Shown one piece after another: positions 1 through 9,800 of a DNA stretch of 37,766 nucleotides; the first letter of the stretch is position 1; each line of letters starts with the position of its first letter. A program made the translations under genes and the position numbers. The DNA is from a virus, in the IMG/VR virus record IMGVR_UViG_3300032087_005691, positions 1 through 37,766 of that record; one strand, given 5' to 3'. The notes under the pieces are model-generated. The model worked only from the letters and a program-made list of their open reading frames with translations. It searched no databases and was not told the DNA's origin.

Positions 1-155
1 CCTGCCGCGCCTGTTCGTCCACCACCTGCTTGGTCACCACCTCCGCCACCACCGGCTCCACCCCATATGTCAAATGTCATTGACTGAGTGCCTGCTGGTA
101 CTACTAATACCTGTGTTGTACCTGTGTACGTGAAAGTTTTAGTGACAGTTGGCAT
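1..155 (-). CDS. Glycine-rich virion/tail-fibre protein (N-terminal part, runs off window)
   Basis: This is the first 51 codons of a minus-strand gene whose remainder lies beyond the left edge. The ATG at 155-153 reads MPTVTKTFTYTGTTQVLVV, then a segment MTFDIWGGAGGGGG followed by more Gly-rich sequence. A short beta-rich lead-in followed by a Gly-rich tract is typical of phage fibre or adhesin proteins in which poly-glycine loops contact the host surface. A GGGAGG Shine-Dalgarno-like stretch at the end of the upstream gene (stop at 162-164) lies 11 nt before the ATG, which supports this start. It is the last visible gene of the late minus-strand virion operon, directly after two fibre-like paralogues. 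The family cannot be fixed because most of the protein is missing. A role in host recognition is inferred. Confidence 0.7.
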   Translation of the reverse strand, partial: MPTVTKTFTYTGTTQVLVVPAGTQSMTFDIWGGAGGGGGGDQAGGGRTGAA

Positions 156-161
156 AAGGAA

Positions 162-1622
162 TTACGCCTCCCTTACGAACCAAAGATCTCCGTTTGAACC
201 TTGACCGCTAGTAGGTGCTGATGTCTCAACGTATCTATTTCCTGCTATACTGTTGCTACTGTCATCTGATATGACACTGCCACCCCAACGTTTAATAGAT
301 TCTGCCACTTGACCAATGCTTGGTGCTTTGGCATTTGAAGTATCTGATGTTGCGATGTTTGACCCTACTGCTCCCAATGTCAAACTGGTTACTTTTAAAT
401 CTCCTGTTGATGCATCTGTTGTTAGACCTTTTGTGCCTTTGTTGGCATCACCATCGTCTGTTAGGTCAGCCACTCTTACCACTTGTGAGTAAGATTGATT
501 TTCTCCTGCGGCCCAATAGTTTTCTGAAACATCATAAAATATTCTAGCGTCATCTGTGTCTGATGTTTCAACAATTAAACCTGCATCAACTTCTGAATTT
601 CCGGTGTTTACTTTTACAAAAGCATCATCAACTGTTATTACACCCGAAGAAGTATTTTCAAATTCTCCTGTTATACTAAGGTTACCTGTAATTGTTGTGT
701 TACCTGTTAAAGTGATATTGCCTGTGGCGCCTGCAAATGCCAAAGGTGTTTTTGTAACACCACCGTCATTGATTGTGAAACTTAGATCTTTATCTTGTCT
801 TGTCTGTGCAACTGTGACATCACCCGAACTAGCAGTGATTGTTAGTTCTTGTTCCTCACCAACAATTAAACCACCATCTGCGTCAATTGTTAATGCACCA
901 GTGGTAGTGTCAGCGGCGTCTGCTCTTAAAAAGTTACCACCAGCAATCACTGTTGCTGAAGTGTTTGTTGTGCCACTTACATCTATTGTGCTGGCCTGTG
1001 TTGAATTTCCTGAAAAACTAGCACCTAATGTTGAATTTAAAGTTATTCCTGCCGCTATTGTTGCAAAACCATTTGCCACCAACGGTGTACCTGATGGTGA
1101 ACCTGCATCTGGCGTAAATGCTTCTTTGGACAACACAGCAACTCTTATATTTCCTGCGTACATAGACGCTATCACTTTGCTTATGCTAGACGCTGTTACT
1201 GTCTCAACTACCCAGCCTGAAAGTGTCTGTCCGGATGTGAATACTGGACCTAATAGTTGCCAAGCACTGCCTGTGTAAAAATAAACTTGATCATCATCGG
1301 AGTCATGCCATAGATCACCTGCTGAAGCCGAAGTGGGTTCTGCTGACTGCGATCTTGCTCCACCTGTTGGTTTAAATGATGTACCGTCATAAACTTTGAT
1401 TGAATTTGCACTGGTATCAAACCAAAGTTCACCTGTTAAGGGAGCAGTTGGCGCTGATGTTGATGCTAAATTTTCTAATAGTTTTACTAAATTTTCGTTT
1501 AGGCCTTCACCAAAACCTGAGTAACTTTTTCCAAATAACTGCAAAGACGTGGAAGTATCAACTGTGCCGTCTGTGATTGTTGCAACTACTGTTCCGTCTG
1601 TTTTGTTGATTGTGTACGCCAT
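162..1622 (-). CDS. Fibre-like virion structural protein, paralogue of the neighbouring 496-aa protein
   Basis: A 486-aa protein beginning MAYTINKTDGTVVATI. Its first ~125 residues align by eye with those of the next gene upstream: MAYT.NKT, a KSYSGFGE/KGYAGYGE segment, the LLEN block, then TGELWFDTSANSIKVYDGT and GDLWHDSDDDQVYFYTG. The two N-terminal domains therefore arose by duplication and probably attach to the same virion site. The middle is Thr/Ser/Gly-rich beta sequence with LTGNTTITGNLSITGEF-type repeats, as in trimeric fibre shafts. The C-terminus (residues ~440-486) carries KRWGGSVISDDSSNSIAG and ends SNGDLWFVREA, unlike its paralogue. No signal peptide or membrane segment is seen. 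Its position near the end of the baseplate operon suggests a tail fibre or collar-fibre part. The exact T4 counterpart is unknown. Confidence 0.75.
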   Translation of the reverse strand: MAYTINKTDGTVVATITDGTVDTSTSLQLFGKSYSGFGEGLNENLVKLLENLASTSAPTAPLTGELWFDTSANSIKVYDGTSFKPTGGARSQSAEPTSASAGDLWHDSDDDQVYFYTGSAWQLLGPVFTSGQTLSGWVVETVTASSISKVIASMYAGNIRVAVLSKEAFTPDAGSPSGTPLVANGFATIAAGITLNSTLGASFSGNSTQASTIDVSGTTNTSATVIAGGNFLRADAADTTTGALTIDADGGLIVGEEQELTITASSGDVTVAQTRQDKDLSFTINDGGVTKTPLAFAGATGNITLTGNTTITGNLSITGEFENTSSGVITVDDAFVKVNTGNSEVDAGLIVETSDTDDARIFYDVSENYWAAGENQSYSQVVRVADLTDDGDANKGTKGLTTDASTGDLKVTSLTLGAVGSNIATSDTSNAKAPSIGQVAESIKRWGGSVISDDSSNSIAGNRYVETSAPTSGQGSNGDLWFVREA

Positions 1623-1629
1623 ATACCAG

Positions 1630-1637
1630 TATTTATA
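1630..1637 (-). promoter_or_regulatory. Possible T4-type late promoter (TATAAATA) before the 486-aa fibre gene
   Basis: The minus strand reads TATAAATA exactly. The box overlaps the TAA stop codon of the upstream 496-aa gene and ends only 7 nt before the ATG at 1622. If initiation follows T4 late spacing, with the box at about -13 to -6, the transcript would start about 2 nt before the ATG and be nearly leaderless. The match to consensus is perfect, but the spacing is odd, so this may be coincidence created by CTA-TAA-ATA. Confidence 0.35.
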
Positions 1638-3123
1638 GTTTTCCTACAGATACAAAGATCCTGCCAACCTCTGTTGAATCGTAGTTTTCTAATGCCTTTC
1701 CTATAATAGTTCCTGTTTTAACATCGATTGCTTTTTTAGCACAACCAGCATGTTCGCCACATGTTGTTAGTAAATCACCTTTTGCAATGGTGCCATGCAC
1801 TTTTACTGGCACTTTTCCTACTAGCGCCACTGGCTGTCCTTCTGATTTGTCGTTCATTACATACGCAGGTTTATCTGATATAACTCCTGCCACTCTTGTG
1901 TCTTGTGAGAATTGACTGATTGTTATTTCTTTGTCACCACCAAAAATCACTACTGTGCCTACTTCGTATGTGTTGTCGGATTCGTAAATCTCTGCCAAGT
2001 CAGCGTATTGGGCTGATGTGGCTTTTGCATACACCACATTGTATCCTAAACTGCTTGAACCAATGTCATATGTTGTGTTTGCAGATGGCAAAATATTTTG
2101 TGATGAAATATTTCCTGACATTGTCAACGATCCCATAGTATTGGCACCTGAACTAGAAAGATTTCCTGTGACATTGCCTGTCAACGGTCCTGCAAAAGCA
2201 GTTGAAGTTGTAGTGCCAGAAATTTGTAATTTTGTTGTTGGTGCTGTTGTGCCTATTCCGATTCTTGATGTTGAACCATCAATTGTCATAACAGTGGTGG
2301 TTGAACCACCATCATTGACTTTGAATGTAATATCTGTGTCAGCAACTTGATTCTGTAGAATTGCACCTGTTCCATCCACACTTATTTTTATGTCGTTGTC
2401 AGCACCTACTGTGAGTCCTGTGTCATTTACAATGCCCAACGTTCCTGATGTGGTATCATTGGCATTTGATCTCAAATAGTTTGCCGCGGCTACTCCGCCC
2501 AATTTGTCTGAATCACTAGCAGTGCCTGCAAATCTCAAGTCTGCTATTGCAGTTGACAGTGTGATTCCTTTTGTGATCGTAGCAAATCCTGATATTGCAA
2601 TTTTTGGAGTGAATGTGTCTTCTGAAATAATTGCAATTAAATTTCCATCGTTGTACCAATAAGTTACATTTTGATTTGTGTCTGTTGAATCTGCTATTGT
2701 GTTGTATACAAATCCGTTTGTAGTTCCTGTGGATGAAGGTGGTCCTACTAGAATATTGTCTGTGCCATTATAAAAGAATAACTGCTGTGTATCTGAATCA
2801 ACCCAAAGATCACCTTGTTGTTGATTAGTTGGTTCAGTTGATGAATATTCTGCACCACCAACAGTTCTAAAAGTAGCATCGTAAACTTTTAATTTATTTG
2901 CTGTTTCATCATACCAAAGTTGTCCTGTGATTGGCTTGCTAGGTGCTGAACTGTTAGAAAAATTTTCTAAAAGATGTAAAAAGTTTTCAGCAACAATTTC
3001 TCCATATCCTGCATAACCTTTTCCAATAAAACTTAGATCAGTTTGTGTGTTAAGAACTGAATCCTGCACTGTATACTGATTAGGTGATGCTGAACTATTT
3101 GTTTTGTTTACTGTATATGCCAT
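1633..3123 (-). CDS. Fibre-like virion structural protein with a C-terminal chaperone/peptidase-G2-like domain
   Basis: A 496-aa protein starting MAYTVNKTNSSASPNQ. The N-terminal ~125 residues match the 486-aa neighbour. The middle contains beta-repeat fibre sequence such as GIGTTAPTTKLQISG and GPLTGNVTGNLSSSG. The C-terminal ~130 residues begin at YADLAEIYESDNTYEVGTVV and continue with RVAGVISDKPAYVMN, VALVGKVPVKVHG, KGDLLTTCGEHAG and GKALENYD. This conserved module ends many marine T4-like fibre proteins and resembles intramolecular-chaperone/peptidase-G2-type ends of phage fibres. That family link is from memory and not tested. The start codon follows the 237-aa gene's stop by 3 nt and has no strong Shine-Dalgarno, so translational coupling is likely. 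Probable role: short fibre or host-adhesion component. Confidence 0.75.
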   Translation of the reverse strand: MAYTVNKTNSSASPNQYTVQDSVLNTQTDLSFIGKGYAGYGEIVAENFLHLLENFSNSSAPSKPITGQLWYDETANKLKVYDATFRTVGGAEYSSTEPTNQQQGDLWVDSDTQQLFFYNGTDNILVGPPSSTGTTNGFVYNTIADSTDTNQNVTYWYNDGNLIAIISEDTFTPKIAISGFATITKGITLSTAIADLRFAGTASDSDKLGGVAAANYLRSNANDTTSGTLGIVNDTGLTVGADNDIKISVDGTGAILQNQVADTDITFKVNDGGSTTTVMTIDGSTSRIGIGTTAPTTKLQISGTTTSTAFAGPLTGNVTGNLSSSGANTMGSLTMSGNISSQNILPSANTTYDIGSSSLGYNVVYAKATSAQYADLAEIYESDNTYEVGTVVIFGGDKEITISQFSQDTRVAGVISDKPAYVMNDKSEGQPVALVGKVPVKVHGTIAKGDLLTTCGEHAGCAKKAIDVKTGTIIGKALENYDSTEVGRIFVSVGKL

Positions 3124-3126
3124 AAT

Positions 3127-3840
3127 CTAGGTTGTTGTGGTTGTTGTGCCCGTTGATGTTGTTTCATTGAATGATGTTAAACTTTGTATTCTCAAAGTGT
3201 AATCAATCTGAATCAATCTGTTTAAACTTTTTTGTACAGGATGAAATATTACGTGTGTCAAAAGTTTATTGGTAGATCCGTTTTCTGTGCCTTCCCAACT
3301 TTTTAATCCAAGTTCATCAAAAACATAGTCACCATCAAAATTTGTTGTGTTATCAAATGCTTGTTGTCCGGTAGGTTCACCATAGTCTAATGTGCAAGTA
3401 CAAACAATGTCTGTGTATTTGTTTCCGGCTGTGTGTCTTACTTCCATTTTGTTTCTGGAAGTGTCTTTGTTGGTTGAACTATTGTCATCAATCACTTTGT
3501 AATAAGTTTGATTATATAAAGTAGCATTGGTTCCTGTTGAATTTGGAGTTAGGTAAGTTATTACCCCAGTAGTGTCAACACTTGTACCTCCATTACCAAA
3601 AGCCATTTCATGTACAAATCCTGTTGATTTATTTGCCAATGAGTTTGCTAAAGCAGTGCTCATGTTTTCATAATGAATAGCATTTCTTTTATCTACAATT
3701 ACTTCACCTGTTTCAGGATCCCAAATCTTGATATGTCCCTGCATCATTACACCTGATTTATCATCAGGTTTTTTGTTGTTATTTTCTTCTTTATTTTCTG
3801 TTTGATTTTGTTGCATCACGTTGTATTTATTCTGGTGCAT
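3127..3840 (-). CDS. Conserved virion structural protein of marine T4-like phages (237 aa)
   Basis: A 237-aa protein with a Lys/Asn/Gln-rich start (first ~30 residues) followed by a compact domain. Visible segments include GHIKIWDPETGEVIVDKRNA, HYENMSTALANSLA, EMAFGNGGTSVDTTG, YNQTYYKVIDD and VFDELGLKSWEG. I recognise this pattern from virion proteins encoded beside giant fibre/baseplate proteins in marine T4-like phages, but no T4 gene name can be assigned with confidence. The ATG at 3840 overlaps the end of the giant gene by 14 nt. It is preceded by an AGGAG Shine-Dalgarno lying inside the giant gene's last codons, 9 nt upstream, so this start is preferred over the internal ATG at 3816. The C-terminus is a run of threonines. 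It is probably co-assembled with the giant protein. Confidence 0.7.
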   Translation of the reverse strand: MHQNKYNVMQQNQTENKEENNNKKPDDKSGVMMQGHIKIWDPETGEVIVDKRNAIHYENMSTALANSLANKSTGFVHEMAFGNGGTSVDTTGVITYLTPNSTGTNATLYNQTYYKVIDDNSSTNKDTSRNKMEVRHTAGNKYTDIVCTCTLDYGEPTGQQAFDNTTNFDGDYVFDELGLKSWEGTENGSTNKLLTHVIFHPVQKSLNRLIQIDYTLRIQSLTSFNETTSTGTTTTTT

Positions 3841-6800
3841 TTGTTGGTTCTCCTGCTATGAATTTAGCCTGTGATGTATTGGACTTCTGTAGTCCTTTAC
3901 CATCAGCGGCAGTTGATGCTCCGGCTGTGTACCATGTATTACCACGTTTTTGCACAATTTTTACCTGTGTTCCTGTTGCAGGAGCGTTTGTTAGTGTCAC
4001 GTTGGCGGTGCTTCCGTCTACTGAATAACCTCTTGTAAGTGTACTATCGTCCAACTCGTGTTTGAAAGACAATCGTTGGCCACCAATGAATATGTCTAAA
4101 TCTTCACCACGAGTTGGAGCGTAAGTAGTAGCAAATCTGACAGTTGAACCATCTCCTGTGTAGGTTTTGGTTGATATTGTGTCAGCATAAGGCACAGTTT
4201 GTTGTCCACCTGCGTCTACTACAGAAGCGCCTGAGGCGTGTGCCTTAATTCCAGTGCCAAGAGTACCTCTTCTAAGTTGAGATAGAGTATTACCTGTCTT
4301 GACGAAATATTCAATTCTTTCTTTGTCAACAAACACAACACCTGGTTGATTGTTGCCAGCGTTTGGCGTTGTTAACACAGTGCCATCTGATACAATCATG
4401 TCTTGATCTCCTGGCTCTAGTGCAACTGAAAGTGTTGTTGTATTTGTTGAACTAATTCTTTTGTAAAATGTTCTGTTAAGCATGTCTTTGAAAATTCTAA
4501 AACCTGTGGCATTGGTCGCTGATTCAACTGCAAAATACATCACATCAATTCTATCAGAACTTGTAAGTGTTATGCCATGTATAGTCAATTTGTTTCCTGT
4601 CAAAGTATAATCCGCGTTTTGAGTCAATGTGTTTGTGGAATTCAAAGTCACAAAAACATAATCAGAATTCAAAGGTTCTGCATTTAGATATAGTTCACCG
4701 TTTGGTCGACCTTCTAGAACCTCTCTTCTTTGTTTCATGCCAAGTGCATTGTTAAATGTTGTTGCAACAATATTATCTCCACTGCTTAAAGTAATACCGT
4801 CAGCGGCAATCTGTGTCAAATCTAAAATTATTTCATTGCCAATCATACGGTAATGATTGTCCACTAAGGTTGTAATAGCAATCACATCAGAGGCTTCAGG
4901 CACAGTAACAAAATCAACTTTCTGTGCCGCAATGTCAACTGTGTAATCTGTGTTCAGTATTTGTTTGACACCATTTTTATAAACTTCAACTTGTGAAGCA
5001 GACGTGATTGTTTTGGCTGGGTCAACTGTTGATCCATCTGAAAGTGTGCTTAAAACAGCATAGGTATAAGTTGATCCATCCGAACTGTAATATGTATTGT
5101 CTGGACCTCTCAATAAATTTCCGTTTACTTCTAACAATGTTAGTCCTGCGAAAGGACCAATTGCTCCTGGAGGATAATCTAAAGCGTATGTAACTGTTGA
5201 ACCATCATAATTTATATTTTCAGATCTTATTTCTGCAAATGCTCTTGTTGCAGGATCTTGATTGAATCCAGCAATTTGAATTGCTTGTCCAGATGCTGGT
5301 GCAGTGTCAAATGTCACTGTCACTGCTTTGTTTGATTCAGAAGTTGAATATGCCGTTGACACTTGGCCATCCACTGTCACATAAAGTTGTGGTAAAGCAC
5401 TGTCCAATTGATAGGTATCTCTGGCTCCTGTGGTAAATGATTTTGTGCTACCATCTCCTGTAAAACTGTTTAACAGCACATAGTTGTTGCCTGAAATAGC
5501 AAAACTTTTAATATTAACTACTGATCCTGATGTTGGCGCAGTACTAAATGTCACAGTTTTTGCCGCTGTGTCCACAGTGTAATTCACTGTGCTGTCAGAT
5601 GCCAAACTGTTTTGTCTTACACCGTCTATAGTAACCATAACACCGGCCTGTGTTCCTGGTTGTTGTCCAATATCAAAAGTTGTTGTGCTTGAATCTCCTC
5701 TGTATGTTTTATCAACAATAAAAGGCACTCCTGACTCTGGCGAGGTATAAACTTTTATGTCCAAGGTATCAAATATTTGTCCTGGAACATTTTCTTCAGG
5801 AGCAAAACTTGTTTCTGGAGTTACAAATGCGTCTCCATCCTGAATTATATCACCAGGAGATACACCCACTGCTGAACTGAAAAGTCCACCTGATATCAAA
5901 CTGTCTAATGTTCTGTCGTCTGTAGGTGTCAATACTTTGTCATCATCAAACAAAATTAATTCTACTTTTACACCATCACCTGGTGCTGTTGATAAAGTAA
6001 ATGCAGTTGTAGTACCATCACCTCTGAATACATCAGCAGTTTGTCTTACTCCATCATAGTACACAGTGTAAACTTCAGTGGCCAAAGGTGCAGTGTCAAA
6101 AGTGTATAACACAGTTGATCCATCACCGTAAAAAGTTTTGACTTTGCTGGATCCAAAATTATCCCATGGTGCGTCATACCATGGCGATCTGTCCCAACCT
6201 TGATCTTCATTAAACAACAATCCTGTGACCATCACACCTCCATAGTCGATTCCGGTCATTAATTGTGTCAAATCATTACCGGCCATACCTGCTTCTGGTG
6301 TATACATACCCAAAGTTCTACTAGCCGCTGTCAAGAAAGTTTCGTCGCCTTTTAATTTCTGTAAGTCACCTATGTTTTCATCAAATTTAGTTGTTGATGT
6401 AAAAGTTTTGGTGGCTCTGTACAATTCATTGTTGTATCTAATCAATGCTCCATATGAATAAGCAGTGTTTTTTGCCCATTCAAACACAGTGGCATTTTGA
6501 TCTATTCTATCAAATTTCAAAGTGACATCTATGTCTCTTACTAGATCGTTGCCAAGATTTGCATATGCTGTGGCTGTGTCTGTTGGAGTTGATCCATCGG
6601 AAGCACCACCTGTTAGTAATATTTTAGGTGTGGCAGTGTATCCTGATCCTGATGTTAATAAATTTATTTTAGTGACAGTTCCACCACTAACCACGGCAGT
6701 GGCAGTGGCATGAGTAACATCTGGTTCTTGATACAGTTTAAAGTCAAAAGTTCTTGTGCTTACTGCTTCGTTTGTTGTACTTGCAGGCATATAAAAAGTT

Positions 6801-9800
6801 TTTCCTGCATGTTCATCAAATGTGACAATAAATGCTCTTCCTGACCCGCCCTGTTGTTGATCATAGATATTAGCATTTTGTTCGCTAGTAAACAAAGGAT
6901 AGTAGTAACCATAATCACCAGATGTGCTACCGGAATTACTTCTGCCTAAAATCTGAAATGGGCCAGTGTTTTCTACAGCACCACCTATAAACAATACCGT
7001 TGGTGCAGAAGAATATCCTGAGCCACCTTTTGTTAAAGTTATTGTTTTGACAGATTTTTTATAAGAATCGTTCCAAATTTTGTAAGGATATTCTGTTAAT
7101 CTTGTGGCATCAGCAACACTATCTTTATCTAAATTTCTTATAGCACTGATTGATGAATCATAAAATGCTGGATTATCAAAATCTGTAAACAATCCGTCTT
7201 GTGTTTCAGTTTTATTGTACCCAACTTTGTACTCACGCAGTTTTGTATGGAACGGTTTGACTTCTTTGATGTATTCTTCAACATATGAGTCTGCTCCAAC
7301 TGTGTAGGTTTTTCTTTGTGTTAATTCTCTAAAATTGTTTTTGATATTTAAAAATGACGTTTTGAACAACCAGTCAACATAAGTTTGTTCTTCTAGTACT
7401 TTTCTTAAACCTATAAAGAATATGTTGTTGTACTCTACTTTTAAATCACCAATAAAGATATCGTCTCGTAGTGCAGTCAAAACATTTCTTGTTTCAATAG
7501 TTGGTTCTTGATCAAAAAAGTTATCATCAAATGTGTCATTACCTGCGTAGCCTGTGTTATCTATAGTGTAATCATATAGTGATTTTTTAAGTTGGATTGT
7601 ACCATTTTCGGTTCCAACATTTTCCCAACCGGTCGTGGTCTTCATAAACAATTTCCATCCGCCTGTGTCTGCTGAAGTAACTTTGACATGTTTGCCCACT
7701 GCCAAGTCTAGTGTATCTAATTGATATTCAAATGTTACCTGAGCATCAATCACAGTATTGCTACTGTGATCCATTGAACCACCTGTTTCATACCAATCTG
7801 CTAATTCATAGTAGGCCGATGTTTTATAAGTCTGCAGTCTTGTTCTACTCCAAACAGTGCCATCCCATTGATATATGGCCCAGAAACCGTTAGAATTTTC
7901 CTCGTCTGCTTTGACAAGATAATTCACAGTACCACTTAGATCCCTTGTGTCGATATAGGTCAATTCTGCATAGGTATCAACAGTGCCATCATACAGGCCC
8001 GAGGCCGCAGTTGGCAAAGGTTCTTGCTTATTGAGATTGGTGTAACTAATTGTATTTGCCAACTGTTTTTTAAGCATAACACTGTTGGCATAATCAACTA
8101 TTTCTTTCAAAGCGTTAAAACGATTTACGTACCAACTCTGTCTTGGTCTCAGATCAGTACCGTACCTTCGATTCACTGGCAAGTCAATGTCTGGCACTTG
8201 GTTACCTGAACTGTCAGCACCAATCAAACTGTCCCACCATTTGTTTTCTAGTCTGGTAGTTGGTCTATCATCTGGATCACCTTCACTAAACAGTTTCCAA
8301 ACTTTGTGATCTTCTGCGTCTTCAACATTGTCTGAATAGTCCACATTTAAAACAACATTTGAATTAAACAAACTGTCTTTGACATTGAATGTTAAAATTT
8401 TATTTTTGTCGGACACAGTGAAATATTTCAAGCCTGATCCATAAGGATTCGCAATGATGTTAGAAATATATGCAGTTGTGTTCTTCCTGGTCACAACACT
8501 TTTGCCAGCATCAGGTAAAAACACACTGTTTTTGACCCAATAATAGTAATAATTTACAAAACTGTTTGATGCACTGTCGTATTTTTGTTTGACTGTGTAC
8601 ACAGTGTTGTCTGCATATTTTGGTTGACCACTTATGCTCTGAGAAATACCTTGTGTTGTGTCAGCCAAATTTGACCAATCAGCGGGCAGTTGAGTAGATT
8701 CAACCCATTCATATACATCAATAGTTGATCCAGGAAACAATTCGCCCCAGTGTTTAGTTTTAAATTCTTGTGTTCCTTGTTCGTACCAGGTCCATCTTGC
8801 AGATGACAGATCCCACCACACTTGTCCGATGTGTTCTTGACCCCATGCTACATTTTCATCTACATGTACTGCTCCTTCACCAACGGAGTAAACTGCTGGA
8901 TCCCATTCAGATTTGAAATTTAATTCTCTGTCTGCTATTCCTAAAATTCTGCCTTTGATTGGATCATAATAATCCAAATAATCAATCACTTGATTGGTTG
9001 CACTATTGAATATAAACGCTGATTTAATTTTTCTGTTGTCTATCAAGGCATCTTCTGTGACTAGTGCATTCCAAGCATATGATCCTATAGTGTTAAGTTC
9101 AAAATTTGTTACAGTACCATCATTTGACACACCACTAGATGAATCATCTTCAGGTGCTCCCACGTATACACCTCTATCATTTATAAACATACCTCTGCCA
9201 AAATCATCATTGGCACTGACATTTGTGGTCACAAGTCTTTGGTCTATTACAAATTGCGTGTCGTACATGGTGGCAGTGTATGCACCGCCTGAACCAATGT
9301 TTTCATCTGTTATAGTGGTATCCTGGAGATCAAAAGTTGTTGCTCCTGAATCAAACTTCATTTCTCTTGAATTATCTTTTTTCTCAGCACCAATTGAAAG
9401 TCTAGTGCCAGATTCATTACATTCAATTGCTGTGCCAAAACGCATGTTGGTTTGCAGATCAGGTGCTTCCACAGTCTGTTGTAGCGTGTATGTGTTGGTT
9501 GAGCCGTCTGCATTGAATAGATAATAGTAGACTGCTCCTGCGTCTGCTTGATTTGTTTTGTCATAACCAGGTGCTGATACAAATAGTCTTGAGCCGTCTT
9601 TGCTCATTGCAATGTCATCACCAAATGAAGTGTTTAGTGTTGAACCGTCTGATGTGGCTCCTCGTAAAGTTTGTCTGTGTGTCCAAACATATTGAGTACT
9701 GTCATCATTGGTCAAACTTGATCTTGTGAAAATTTCTACTTTGCCTGCAGAGCCTGGAGCCACACTCGCCACAGCCAGTATATCACCATTGTCATTAACT

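Noticed and set aside
556-1278. 240-aa plus-strand frame opposite the 486-aa fibre gene
   Set aside because: Pro/Val/Ser-rich antisense shadow of a Thr/Gly-rich repeat gene. No ribosome site or promoter.
8994-9524. 176-aa plus-strand frame opposite the FG-GAP region
   Set aside because: Shadow of repeats in the giant gene. No family resemblance and no expression signals.
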